Under the pieces are notes generated by a model. That model worked only from the letters and a program-made list of their open reading frames with translations. It did not search any database and was not told the origin of the DNA. From contig JBAUMC010000021.1 of assembly GCA_049578505.1 (NCBI GenBank), positions 1 through 39,776 on the forward strand: DNA of 39,776 bases, given 5' to 3'. How positions within the stretch are numbered: the first letter of the stretch is position 1; every line of letters begins with the position of its first letter. Both the position numbers and the translations under genes were made by a program. This stretch comes from JAGVPT01 sp049578505. Its GTDB lineage: Bacteria; Bacteroidota; Ignavibacteria; UBA10030; UBA8401. Of this stretch, positions 8,954 to 17,150 are shown piece after piece.

Positions 8954-9913
8954 TTAACGGGTCCTGCTTCCTCCGCCACTTCTACTTCCACCCCCGCCGC
9001 CTCCTCTACTGCCACCACCGTTACTTCTGCCCCCTCCACCCTGTGGAGAAAAACTATGAGGTGATGCTTGTCTTGATTGGGGACCAAATCGTGCAGGTCG
9101 TGTGGCTTGTGTTCGGCCCCTAGATTGATACACACGACGTGCGTTTGCGCTGTACGAAGAAGTTTTCATATATCTTGCGCGATTGGCCATCGAAACTTTC
9201 CTTCCTGAAGCTTGTGTCCGTGCCGCAACGCCGGTTCGGCCTGAAGAGTTCGCAGTGGTTGCTTTCGCACTCTGCCACCAAGGAATTTCTTCCCGTGAAC
9301 GCGTTCGAGCTGCATTTGAAGCTGTAACTTGCGGTGCTGTCGGATTCGTTGTTCGCGATGAAACTGCTCCGCGCGCACCTGGAATCGTCCCAGCGGAAAC
9401 GGCGCCACCGCGTGCGCGTAAGAATCCCACCCCACCTCGCGTACTCCCTATTGTTCTTACTCTGCCCGCATAGAAAGACCCACCGCGTCCTCCATGATAA
9501 CCGCCATTGTAATAATGTCCATAACCATAACCAAAGCCATAGCCGAGACCAAATCCCCAGCCCCAGCCATAGTAAGGATATGCTCCATCCCAATAAGGAT
9601 ACGGGTAAGCCAAAGTCGCATCCCATGGATAATCATAATCGCTGTACCAGGGATCTATCCCGTAAGACGAGGGATAGTAGTAGTCGAACGCCGTTCTGTA
9701 CTGCGACGACCGGTAGTCGTCATCCGAAAAATAGTTATTGCCGGTTGTGTCATTTGAAGCGCCCGAGGAATCAGCGTATGCATAGTCCCCGTTGTCAGTT
9801 GCGTCGGATCCCTCGTCACTCATGGTTTCCATGCGTGTGTAACATCCGGCGAATAGGAATCCCCCTGCAAGAAAAAATAACAGAAGATTGAAGAAGCTTT
9901 GGTTCGTTTTCAT
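8954..9913 (-). CDS. Tyr/Gly-rich, Arg/Gly-tailed outer-membrane lipoprotein
   Basis: A 319-aa lipoprotein with lipobox LFAGC (Cys about residue 24) and then YT. It contains an acidic Tyr/Asp/Ser region, a strikingly aromatic stretch of alternating Y/G/W/F (about residues 90-140, for example YGWGWGFGLGYGF), the shared RTIGSTRG motif (about 150), an Arg/Ser/Ala region with IPWWQSA, and a Gly/Ser/Arg-only tail. The composition suggests an unstructured or aggregation-prone surface protein; no catalytic domain seen. A good ribosome site (AGGAAGGA) precedes the ATG. First gene of a three-gene operon with its paralogue and the FadL-like barrel. Confidence 0.75.
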   Translation of the reverse strand: MKTNQSFFNLLLFFLAGGFLFAGCYTRMETMSDEGSDATDNGDYAYADSSGASNDTTGNNYFSDDDYRSSQYRTAFDYYYPSSYGIDPWYSDYDYPWDATLAYPYPYWDGAYPYYGWGWGFGLGYGFGYGYGHYYNGGYHGGRGGSFYAGRVRTIGSTRGGVGFLRARGGAVSAGTIPGARGAVSSRTTNPTAPQVTASNAARTRSREEIPWWQSAKATTANSSGRTGVAARTQASGRKVSMANRARYMKTSSYSANARRVYQSRGRTQATRPARFGPQSRQASPHSFSPQGGGGRSNGGGSRGGGGGGSRSGGGSRTR

Positions 9914-9990
9914 AAATAATTCCTTCCTCTCTTATGGAGCCACAATCATCAAAACACCACAGAGGACTGTTTCATTCCCTCACTGCAAAA

Positions 9991-10755
9991 TTAAAGCGTC
10001 CGAACATATTCCACTTTGATTGTTCTATTTCCAACCGTTACGTTGTTTTGGTTCCTCACAAGATTTTTTAAATCAAACCCAAGGGTGAATCCATTTCCCC
10101 ATGACCAGTGCAAGCCGGTGTTCAAATATCCTCTCCCTTTTCCGACGATACCGAGGTCATCATTCAATCCAAAATCATATTCAGCTAACAATGAAATGTC
10201 GGTGCCCAACGACTTTTCAGCCCCTGCAAAAAAATCCACACTCTTATTGCCGTCCTTGTTCTCGAGACTGTAATTCGCTCCACCGTGAATGCTCAAATTA
10301 CCCATAAACGAATAATTCTTGCTGGCAGAAGCGAAAAATCCTCTTGACTTAATTGTGAAGCGATCCAGGCTGTCAATGTATGTTTCCTTCCCCTGCGAAT
10401 CAAACCCGAGCGCAATCGCGGGCATCTCCATCGTTTCGTCGAACAAGCGGAATTTAACGTTGACACCGGGGAGTTTCTGCATGGTAATGTTATCGTGTCC
10501 AATAATTCCCGATCCGCCGTAGGAGATGCCGAAATTCAAACGATCAAGCGCACCGGCTGTTAGTCCGATCGTCATTCCGCCTTCCTGAAAGAAATCAACA
10601 TCCATTGCAAACGCGCCACGTTTTAATAGTCCGGCAGTCGGCATATCTATCATATACCGAGGTTCAATGTTTGCCGCATCGCCTGCCGAATTCTGTGCCA
10701 TTAATGAGCCATACATCATAATGAACAATGAACAGGTGAATATCAGTCTCTTCAC
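9991..10755 (-). CDS. Small outer-membrane beta-barrel protein (YjbH-like)
   Basis: A 254-aa protein with signal peptide (MKRLIFTCSLFIMMYGSLMAQ). The body has repeated amphipathic strands, including NFGISYGGSGIIG, VKFRLFDETMEMPAIALGFDSQG and FFASASKNYSFMG. That pattern (strand, short charged turn, PAIALG) resembles YjbH-type exopolysaccharide-associated barrels, but the match is only by eye. The start is GTG at 10755, supported by GGAGGG 6-8 bases upstream. It precedes the lipoprotein operon on the same strand with a 77-bp gap and could be co-transcribed. Confidence 0.7.
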   Translation of the reverse strand: MKRLIFTCSLFIMMYGSLMAQNSAGDAANIEPRYMIDMPTAGLLKRGAFAMDVDFFQEGGMTIGLTAGALDRLNFGISYGGSGIIGHDNITMQKLPGVNVKFRLFDETMEMPAIALGFDSQGKETYIDSLDRFTIKSRGFFASASKNYSFMGNLSIHGGANYSLENKDGNKSVDFFAGAEKSLGTDISLLAEYDFGLNDDLGIVGKGRGYLNTGLHWSWGNGFTLGFDLKNLVRNQNNVTVGNRTIKVEYVRTL

Positions 10756-10840
10756 TGATGTCCCTCCAATAGGTTAGACGAGCCTTGCTTCAAGAAGTTT
10801 ACCCTTAATACAATTTAATCTGGTGCAATGTATGAAGATT

Positions 10841-12289
10841 TCACCCCTTTTTCCACGTTGTACCGTCCTTCGTGTCCTCAAGAACGATGCCGAGCGCCTT
10901 TACAGCATCTCGAATTTTGTCAGACAATGCCCATAGTTTCTGTTTTCTAATTTCCTTCCGCACTTCGATGACCAAGTCCATCAAACCTGCTTCAACGGAA
11001 CCGTTGGTTGAATCCATCGACGACTGGCCAGTGAGACGAATCCCGAGAATGCCGGCGCCGAACTCTTCAAAAAATTTATTGATGTTCTCAAGTGTAGTTT
11101 CGGTCGGCAACATCCCCGGCAGCAGCCAATCATTAACTTTTGCCACGAGATCAAAAAGAACTGCAATCGCTTTCGGGGTGTTGAAGTCATCATCCATCGC
11201 TTCGATAAATTCGTTCTTGTAGGGAGTTAGATCTCTTTCAAACGGTCCGAACGAGGATGCGCGCTTTGCAAAATCGATCGCTTCGTGCAGTCTTCGCACT
11301 GTGTTCTGCAATTTTGTAAGGCCTGTTTTTGATGCTTCCAACGCTTGTTCGCTGAAATCGAGCGTGCTGCGGTAATGGCTTTGGAGGATGAAAAAACGTA
11401 TCACGGCAGGGTCAAATCTTTTGAATATCTCCTTGAGTGTCACAAAGTTGCCAAGGGATTTCGACATCTTTTGGCCGTTGACCGTCACCAGGTTATTGTG
11501 AATCCAATACTTCACAAACGGTTTGCCGGTAGCGCTCTCGCTCTGCGCAATCTCGCATTCATGATGTGGAAACTGATTGTCCAGGCCCCCGCCATGAATA
11601 TCGAACGTCTCGCCTAGATATTTCATCGACATCGCGGAACACTCGATGTGCCACCCGGGAAAGCCTTCGCCCCACGGGCTTGGCCATCGCATGATGTGCT
11701 CCGGTTCTGCTTTTTTCCAAAGAGCAAAATCCTCCGGATTCCGCTTTTCCGATTTTATCTCAACGCGTGTGCCCTCCTTCATTTCATCGATGGACCTGCC
11801 GGAGAGCTTTCCGTACTTTTTAAATTTCCGCACGTCGAAATAGACCGAGCCATTCGCCTCATAGGCGTGGCCGTTTGCAAGAAGCTTCTTCACCATCTCA
11901 ATCTGTTCGATAATGTGACCCGACGCCCTCGGAGAAATATCGGGACGAAGAATATTGAGCGCGTCCATGTCATCGAAGTAACTGCGTGTGACCGTTTCGG
12001 CAATTTGCATCGGATGAATCTTGGCGATGCGCGATTGCTTCAGCATCCTGTCCTCGCCATCGTCGAGCAAATGTCCCACATCGGTAATGTTTTGCACATA
12101 GAGCAACCGATAACCGAGATGCCGAAGATAACGGCCGATAATGTCGAATGAGACATAACTCTTGCCATGGCCGACATGTGAATCGCTGTAGACGGTCGGA
12201 CCGCAGACGTACATTCCAACGAGGCCTTCGTGAAGAGGTTTGAATTCTTCTTTTGTCCGAGTAAGAGTGTTGTAAATTGTTAATGGCAT
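10841..12289 (-). CDS. cysS: Cysteinyl-tRNA synthetase
   Basis: Class-I aminoacyl-tRNA synthetase of 482 aa that charges tRNA-Cys in the cytosol. Seen: MYVCGPTVYSDSHVGHGKSYVSFD near residue 27 (zinc Cys and HIGH-type HVGH motif), HIECSAMSMKYLG and FPHHECEIAQSE (zinc-binding Cys/His), and KMSKSLGN (KMSKS) in the middle. The C-terminal half is the helical anticodon-binding region. Length is normal for the family. The ATG at 12289 starts the conserved LTIYNTLTRTKE block. The four-helix-bundle cassette separates it from recN. Confidence 0.97.
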   Translation of the reverse strand: MPLTIYNTLTRTKEEFKPLHEGLVGMYVCGPTVYSDSHVGHGKSYVSFDIIGRYLRHLGYRLLYVQNITDVGHLLDDGEDRMLKQSRIAKIHPMQIAETVTRSYFDDMDALNILRPDISPRASGHIIEQIEMVKKLLANGHAYEANGSVYFDVRKFKKYGKLSGRSIDEMKEGTRVEIKSEKRNPEDFALWKKAEPEHIMRWPSPWGEGFPGWHIECSAMSMKYLGETFDIHGGGLDNQFPHHECEIAQSESATGKPFVKYWIHNNLVTVNGQKMSKSLGNFVTLKEIFKRFDPAVIRFFILQSHYRSTLDFSEQALEASKTGLTKLQNTVRRLHEAIDFAKRASSFGPFERDLTPYKNEFIEAMDDDFNTPKAIAVLFDLVAKVNDWLLPGMLPTETTLENINKFFEEFGAGILGIRLTGQSSMDSTNGSVEAGLMDLVIEVRKEIRKQKLWALSDKIRDAVKALGIVLEDTKDGTTWKKG

Positions 12290-12304
12290 TTTGTTCGGTT
12301 GATG

Positions 12305-12321
12305 GGTGTTAGCTGTTAGGG
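12305..12321 (+). repeat. Inverted repeat, cysS side of the four-helix-bundle cassette
   Basis: GGTGTTAG (12305-12312) followed directly by CTGTTAGGG (12313-12321). The same two blocks occur in inverted orientation at 12699-12722, separated there by seven extra bases, so they bracket the four-helix-bundle gene. Confidence 0.7.
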
Positions 12322-12322
12322 A

Positions 12323-12691
12323 TTAGGTATTAGTTTGCCGTGTTTTAATTGCCGAAATGAAACTGTTAATCATTTTTTGTTCTTCCGTCAGTAGGAGCAA
12401 AACGGGGTCGACTTTCTTTTTGGGGATCAGGTTAAGTTGATACGAGATCGTCAGCTGTGTTTCAAGCTCATAGGCAGACCCGATTGCAATCTGCAGAAAC
12501 CATTTAAAATCCCGCTCGGTTTCTCTGCTGCATCCTTCGGCGATGTTGGATGGAATTGATACCGCTGCTCTTTGAAGCTGGGATTTAAGTCCATACTTTT
12601 CTTCATACGGCAATTGCGGAGTAAGTAAATAAATCGACCGAACAATTTCCATTCCCTTTTGCCAAATAAGCAGCTCCCGAAAATTTCTCAC
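12323..12691 (-). CDS. Four-helix-bundle protein (23S rRNA intervening-sequence/S23 family)
   Basis: A 122-aa all-helical protein. FRELLIWQKGMEIV at the start, LKSQLQRAAVSIPSNIAEG near residue 38 and a helix beginning FLQIAIGSAYELETQL are diagnostic of the family first found in 23S rRNA intervening sequences and related to the Avd accessory proteins of diversity-generating retroelements. The molecular role is not established; a basic RNA-binding bundle is the usual proposal. It starts at GTG 12691 with GGGGGAG just upstream. Inverted repeats bracket it and its cassette fits precisely between the recN stop and cysS, which suggests mobile acquisition. Confidence 0.9.
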   Translation of the reverse strand: MRNFRELLIWQKGMEIVRSIYLLTPQLPYEEKYGLKSQLQRAAVSIPSNIAEGCSRETERDFKWFLQIAIGSAYELETQLTISYQLNLIPKKKVDPVLLLLTEEQKMINSFISAIKTRQTNT

Positions 12692-12698
12692 TATCTCC

Positions 12699-12722
12699 CC
12701 CTAACAGCCAAATCCTAACACC
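12699..12722 (-). repeat. Inverted repeat, recN side of the four-helix-bundle cassette
   Basis: CCCTAACAG (12699-12707) and CTAACACC (12715-12722) are the reverse complements of the blocks at 12305-12321. The repeat ends on the base next to the recN stop codon (12723). Confidence 0.7.
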
Positions 12723-14453
12723 TTATTTCTTCCCCATTAACTCCCGCGCGCTTTTCAACCCCGCTTCCGTCACCTTCTCCCCGCTCATTAACTTTGCAAC
12801 CTCGCGAACCCGCTCTTCGACATCCAGCTTGCGCAACCGAGTCGTCGTTCGCTTGCCATCTTCGATTTTCTCGACCGCGAAATGCAAATCCGCCAAACCG
12901 GCAATTTGCGGGAGATGAGTGATCGCTATGATCTGATGAAGCGCTGCAAGTTTTTTCAAACTCAGGCCTACCGCTTGACCGATGCGTCCGCTGACGCCAA
13001 CGTCGATCTCATCGAAAATAAGGAGCGGGATTTTGTCCGATGCCGCCAGTGCAGACTTTAGCGCAAGCATGACACGGGAAATCTCTCCGCCCGATGCCAC
13101 TTTTGCAAGGGGTTTCGCATCCTCACCGACGTTCGTGGAAATAAAAAATTCGACAACGTCAATTCCTTTTGGCGTTGCCTCGTAATACTCCTTTCCAATC
13201 TTCACGAACGCGTCTGATCCGGCAGCACTTCCGTTGTTGCTACCCGTCGCCGCAAGCAAATTTCCGATGCCGACTGAAAATTTTGCATTCATGATTCCAA
13301 GGTCGGCTAGCGAAGAGATGATTACCTTCTCGATTTTCTTTGCCGATTCGCGTCGTTTTTCCGTCAATTGTTGCGCTGCAGCCGAGCAGGTCTTCCGCTC
13401 GTCCGCAATTGCGGACTCGATTGCGGCTAGTTCTTTTTCAAAATTTTCGGCGAGCGAAAACTCATCGCCGATCTTCTTGCGGTGTTCAAGAAGGGACTCA
13501 AGCGAGCCGCCGTACTTCTTTTTCAACATCGAAAATTGGCCGAGCCGCTCCCGGATCTGTTCGAGTTTTTCCGGATTGAACTCTATTTTTGCGTTGTACG
13601 ATTGAATGAACTTTGACAATTCTTCGACAATAATTTCTGCGGATTTTGCTTCTCCGGCAATATCAGCAAACGCCGTATCGATCTCGCGAAGCGTTTCGAT
13701 TTGCTTCCATGCCGTCACAAGATTATCGTGAACGGATGATTCGCCTTCGTACAGAAGCTGGCTTAATTGTGAAGTCAATTCATGCAGCTTCTCGGCATTC
13801 TCCAATATTTTTAGTTCTGCTTCAAGCGCCTCCTCTTCCCCGGACTTCGGATTGACCGAATCGATTTCCTTCATCTGAAATTCGTACAAATCCTTCTTTT
13901 CCTTCAGACGGTGTTCTTGTTCCCGCAAATTACGCTTTTTTGTAAAGAAGTCGGAGAGTTTATTATAGGATTGGCGATACTCGGAGAGCAAGCGTTCATC
14001 TCCACCAAAGTCGTCGAGAAACTCGATATGAGTCTCCGGTCGGAGCAATGCCTGGTGATCGTGCTGGCCGTGAAGGTCGACAAGCGCATCCCCTGTTTCC
14101 TTCAGAAGTGCGAGTGGAACTGGGGAGTCGTTGATGAAACAGCGGCTTTGTCCTTTTGCCGAAATTTCCCGACGGACGATCATTTCTTCCGACGCTTCAA
14201 TTTCGTTTTCTTTTAGGAGGGATTGAATTTTCGGCGAGCCTGCAGTATCAAATGTCCCTTCTACGATTGCTTTCTCGGCCCCTTTGCGGATGACTTCCGT
14301 ACTGGCACGTTCTCCAAGAAGCAGGCTCAACGCGTCGATGAGGATCGATTTTCCCGCTCCTGTTTCCCCTGTAATGATATTCAGCCCGCGCTCAAACTCA
14401 ACGCTGATTTCTTCGATAAGAGCATAATGTTTGACGTAGAGGCTTCGCAACAT
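12723..14453 (-). CDS. recN: DNA repair protein RecN
   Basis: SMC-like ATPase of 576 aa for double-strand break repair. The N-terminus has MLRSLYVKHYALIEEISVEF and Walker A GETGAGKSILIDALSLLLG (about residues 30-48). A central coiled coil spans roughly 150-370. The C-terminal head has the ABC signature ASGGEISRVMLALK, Walker B LLIFDEIDVGVSG and ITHLPQIAGLAD. Normal length. It ends against the repeat bracketing the four-helix-bundle cassette, and its promoter is not obvious; the ORF6N gene lies 66 bp upstream on the same strand. Confidence 0.97.
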   Translation of the reverse strand: MLRSLYVKHYALIEEISVEFERGLNIITGETGAGKSILIDALSLLLGERASTEVIRKGAEKAIVEGTFDTAGSPKIQSLLKENEIEASEEMIVRREISAKGQSRCFINDSPVPLALLKETGDALVDLHGQHDHQALLRPETHIEFLDDFGGDERLLSEYRQSYNKLSDFFTKKRNLREQEHRLKEKKDLYEFQMKEIDSVNPKSGEEEALEAELKILENAEKLHELTSQLSQLLYEGESSVHDNLVTAWKQIETLREIDTAFADIAGEAKSAEIIVEELSKFIQSYNAKIEFNPEKLEQIRERLGQFSMLKKKYGGSLESLLEHRKKIGDEFSLAENFEKELAAIESAIADERKTCSAAAQQLTEKRRESAKKIEKVIISSLADLGIMNAKFSVGIGNLLAATGSNNGSAAGSDAFVKIGKEYYEATPKGIDVVEFFISTNVGEDAKPLAKVASGGEISRVMLALKSALAASDKIPLLIFDEIDVGVSGRIGQAVGLSLKKLAALHQIIAITHLPQIAGLADLHFAVEKIEDGKRTTTRLRKLDVEERVREVAKLMSGEKVTEAGLKSARELMGKK

Positions 14454-14519
14454 GGAATGAAGTTACGCTGAATTTCGGAGAGTTTCAACCGCAGATCGCC
14501 TTCGCCTATGAATTCAACT

Positions 14520-15035
14520 TCAGAATCCAATCGGACGTTTTGGCTTCTCCGGCAGAATCATTAATTGGCGTATCGCTTCGAAGATTGCTTGTATTTCTCC
14601 ATCATGTTTCTCGACCTTCATTTCGAGCTGCCTCAGTTTTAACGCAAGTTCCTTGTGAGTAGAGAGAATTTTTCGAAGTTTTACAAACGCCCTCATTATC
14701 GCGATGTTCATTTGAATAGCGCGATTACCTCGCAGGACGGTCGACAGCATTGCCACTCCTTGTTCCGTGAATGCATAAGGAAGTGAACCTCCAAAAAATT
14801 TCTTGTGTGGTATCACGCTTTGTGATACCAGTAAATCTGCTTCATGTTCCGATAACTGGAACATAAAGTCGGAGGGAAATCTAAGAATATTTCGTTTCGC
14901 AGCCTGGTTAAGTGCACGGGTTTGAACGCCATAGAGTTCGGCCAGATGAATGCTTATCATCACCTTATGGCCGCGGATGACGAAGATTCTGTTTTCGATT
15001 AGACGGTGTGGAATAATTTCTGATCTTGATTTCAT
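14520..15035 (-). CDS. ORF6N-domain (phage antirepressor-like) protein
   Basis: A 171-aa protein with an N-terminal ORF6N domain: ENRIFVIRGHKVMISIHLAELYGV, then NQAAKRNILRFPSDFMFQL and LPYAFTEQGVAMLSTVL (residues about 15-105). The C-terminus is a helical segment with a coiled-coil character (KLRQLEMKVEKHDGEIQAIFE). ORF6N domains occur in phage antirepressors and in stand-alone chromosomal genes found in many Bacteroidota/Chlorobi genomes; a DNA-binding regulatory role is presumed, not shown. It lies alone between mqnA and recN and may be a horizontally acquired single gene. Confidence 0.9.
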   Translation of the reverse strand: MKSRSEIIPHRLIENRIFVIRGHKVMISIHLAELYGVQTRALNQAAKRNILRFPSDFMFQLSEHEADLLVSQSVIPHKKFFGGSLPYAFTEQGVAMLSTVLRGNRAIQMNIAIMRAFVKLRKILSTHKELALKLRQLEMKVEKHDGEIQAIFEAIRQLMILPEKPKRPIGF

Positions 15036-15102
15036 AGGCCCCCCTTGTGGCTGATGATGGGTAAATGGTTTGTCTTTTAGATCCCCTTTGTTTCAATCTT
15101 TT

Positions 15103-15128
15103 CGTTCCCAAAGAGGATGTTGGGAACG
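15103..15128. repeat. Perfect 9-bp inverted repeat between mqnA and the ORF6N gene
   Basis: CGTTCCCAA (15103-15111) and TTGGGAACG (15120-15128) around an eight-base loop. No T-run on either side, so it is a poor terminator candidate and looks more like an interspersed palindromic repeat. Confidence 0.6.
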
Positions 15129-15144
15129 AGACGATTCACTGTAA

Positions 15145-15948
15145 CTATTCACTTCCAAACAACTCTATCTCCGGCACGTCGGGCAGTATGCCGAGATAGA
15201 ACGCATAGCGAAAGAATTCGCCGAGTGCTTCACGGGCTTCGTCGTCAAAGCCGTACGCGTAGCGCTCAAGCCGATGCTCAATTGCATCAACGGGAAGCGA
15301 CAGTTCTTTCGATTGCTGCGCAGCGATAGCGGGAAGCGAAGCGACGCCTTTTTTCTGAGAAGAGAGAAGCAACGATCCGATTTCTTTTTTATAATTCTCT
15401 TTTCGGGCGGCGCAGAGGAGGTGGATGAACGGTAGATCGGTGATGTCAGTCCATTCGTCGATGAGATCGAGCGTGGGTCCTTCCCAGTGAGAAGTAAGCA
15501 AAGCGTTTCCTGTTAGGAGAGCGGCATCGGCCTTCGCCAGCATTTGCTCCACCGGGGCAATCACTGGTACGATGACAATCTCCTGTTCAAATTTTTCGGA
15601 GAGGATGATTTTCGCGAGAATGATATCGGAGGAAGAGACCGCGCCGACGGCGACGGAAGCAATCGTGCGGATATTTCGGTTTACACAAAGGACGCTGGTG
15701 CGGCTTTCTCCGCGCGACGATACTCCAACCGATGGGTACAACGAAAAGTCGGAGCTGTTGCGGGCATATTCAACAGGACCGATGAGTGCGGCATCGCAGT
15801 CATCGTTGAGAATGCGCTCGGTGTTCACTCCGGCGCCTTCAAAGAAAAGTCCCGCCGCGGCGGGACTTTCTGGTTGCTGTAATCCGAAAACAATGGGCCG
15901 GCAATAGAAATCGGGGACCGCCCCTATTCGAATAGGATTTCCGGGCAC
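15145..15948 (-). CDS. mqnA: Chorismate dehydratase-type menaquinone biosynthesis protein MqnA
   Basis: A 267-aa protein with a periplasmic-binding-protein-like fold of the MqnA/MqnD family. Seen: IRIGAVPDFYCRPIVFGLQQ-like N-terminus, SDFSLYPSVGVSSRG near residue 70, then ADAALLTGNALL and LDLIDEWTDITDLPFIHLLCAARKE, all in the order known for MqnA, which dehydrates chorismate to 3-enolpyruvylbenzoate in the futalosine route. The frame is open far upstream but that part overlaps rplS; the GTG at 15948, just 7 bp after the rplS stop, gives the correct N-terminus and length. Presence implies futalosine-pathway menaquinone. A paralogue with another small-molecule role is the main alternative. Confidence 0.82.
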   Translation of the reverse strand: MPGNPIRIGAVPDFYCRPIVFGLQQPESPAAAGLFFEGAGVNTERILNDDCDAALIGPVEYARNSSDFSLYPSVGVSSRGESRTSVLCVNRNIRTIASVAVGAVSSSDIILAKIILSEKFEQEIVIVPVIAPVEQMLAKADAALLTGNALLTSHWEGPTLDLIDEWTDITDLPFIHLLCAARKENYKKEIGSLLLSSQKKGVASLPAIAAQQSKELSLPVDAIEHRLERYAYGFDDEAREALGEFFRYAFYLGILPDVPEIELFGSE

Positions 15949-15955
15949 TTGAAAC

Positions 15956-16297
15956 TCAGGTACTGGTTTTTTGTCTGATCTGTTTTGCGGCAAGGTCGCG
16001 CAAGTAATAGAGCTTCGCGCGGCGCACCTTGCTCGATTTAATCTTTTCAATTTTGGCGATGCGCGGAGAGTGGACGGGAAAAATCCTCTCAACGCCGACT
16101 CCATCGGATATTTTTCTAATCCTAAAGGTCGCACCCATCCCGCTTCCACGCTTGCCGATCACGACGCCTTGAAATTGCTGAATACGTTCCTTGTCCCCCT
16201 CCACGACACGCACATGGACATTCAGTGTATCGCCCGTCGAAAACTCGGGGATATTCGTTTTCAACTGAGTCGCTTCTACCAATTTAATCTTGCTCAT
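15956..16297 (-). CDS. rplS: 50S ribosomal protein L19
   Basis: A 113-aa ribosomal protein at the subunit interface. Conserved blocks include FSTGDTLNVHVRVVEGDKERIQQFQG, broken here as FSTGDTLNVHVRV then KERIQQFQGVVI, and GMGATFRIRKISDGVGVERIFP and RRAKLYYLRDL. The ATG at 16297 has GGAGTAAAGC just upstream; the in-frame extension to 16363 is unsupported. Fourth gene of the ffh/rpsP/khpA/rimM/trmD/rplS cluster; the repeat-bearing spacer before it may bring its own promoter. Confidence 0.97.
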   Translation of the reverse strand: MSKIKLVEATQLKTNIPEFSTGDTLNVHVRVVEGDKERIQQFQGVVIGKRGSGMGATFRIRKISDGVGVERIFPVHSPRIAKIEKIKSSKVRRAKLYYLRDLAAKQIRQKTST

Positions 16298-16345
16298 TGC
16301 TTTACTCCGTTCGTTATCGTTTATTTTTTGATAAAAATATCTCTC

Positions 16346-16436
16346 ATGCCACAAAGGCTCCAAGGCACAAATACTTTAAATACCTCTCCTGAAAAACTCA
16401 ATCTCCTTCGTGGCTTTGTGACTTAGTGGCAATGCC
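16346..16436. repeat. Palindromic intergenic repeat between trmD and rplS
   Basis: The outer arms TGCCAC (16348-16353) and GTGGCA (16426-16431) are inverted, and the inner sequence repeats CACAAAG / CTTTGTG and CCAAGGCAC-type words. It fills most of the 160-bp spacer between trmD and rplS. It looks like an interspersed repeat, not a coding sequence. Confidence 0.6.
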
Positions 16437-16459
16437 ATATATGCATTGCATAAATTAAG

Positions 16460-17140
16460 TCAATGAATCAAATCTTCCCGGCGCTCTTCGGTCCGCTTCC
16501 TTCGCTCTTCATCGCGCCATGCGGCAATTTCTTTGTGATTCCCAGACAGCAGAACATCCGGCACTTTCATTCCGCGGTACTCCGGCGGACGGGTGTAATG
16601 GGGGCTGTCCAGCAAGCCGTCCTGAAACGAATCGGTCAGCGCCGACTCTCCGTCTCCGATCACTCCCGGTATTACTCTCACCACAGCGTCGGCGATCACC
16701 AGCGCTGCCAGCTCGCCGCCTGTCAGCACATAGTCGCCGATCGAAATTTCCCGCGTGATAACCGACCGGCGGACCCGCTCATCGACCCCCTTATAGTGTC
16801 CGCAGAGGATCATGATATTCGATTTCAAGGAAAGATCGTTGGCGGTCTTTTGCGTGAACGGTTCTCCGTCCGCACTCACATAAATAATCTCATCGTACGC
16901 CCGCTCAGCTTTCAGCGCCTCGATACATTCGAAGATCGGCTCCGGTTTCAGGATCATGCCGGCACCGCCGCCGTACGGGGATTCATCAAGCGTATGATGT
17001 TTGTCATGCGTGAACGCCCGCAAATCATGGACGACGATCTTCGCCAGCTTTTTCTCCTGCGCAATTTTCAGGATGCTTTCACTCAACGGGCTGGCGAGCA
17101 GCTTCGGAACTGCAGAGAGAATATCGATTCGTATGCTCAT
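16460..17140 (-). CDS. trmD: tRNA (guanine37-N1)-methyltransferase
   Basis: SPOUT-class methyltransferase of 226 aa making m1G37 in tRNA anticodon loops to prevent frameshifting. Seen: MSIRIDILSAVP start, DESPYGGGAGMILKPEP near residue 50, the knot-forming LCGHYKGVDERV and EISIGDYVLTGGELAALV, and a C-terminal PPEYRGMKVPDVLLSGNH. The start at 17140 is the family start; it lies 10 bp after the rimM stop. Typical neighbour of rimM and rplS. Confidence 0.97.
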   Translation of the reverse strand: MSIRIDILSAVPKLLASPLSESILKIAQEKKLAKIVVHDLRAFTHDKHHTLDESPYGGGAGMILKPEPIFECIEALKAERAYDEIIYVSADGEPFTQKTANDLSLKSNIMILCGHYKGVDERVRRSVITREISIGDYVLTGGELAALVIADAVVRVIPGVIGDGESALTDSFQDGLLDSPHYTRPPEYRGMKVPDVLLSGNHKEIAAWRDEERRKRTEERREDLIH

Positions 17141-17150
17141 AGCGCTTTGC

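Noticed and set aside
9334..9891. Plus-strand frame of about 185 codons opposite the Tyr/Gly-rich lipoprotein
   Set aside because: His/Arg-rich product typical of antisense reading of a Gly/Tyr-rich gene; the minus-strand frame has lipobox and ribosome site.
15103..15128. Terminator after mqnA
   Set aside because: The 9-bp stem has no T-run on either strand.
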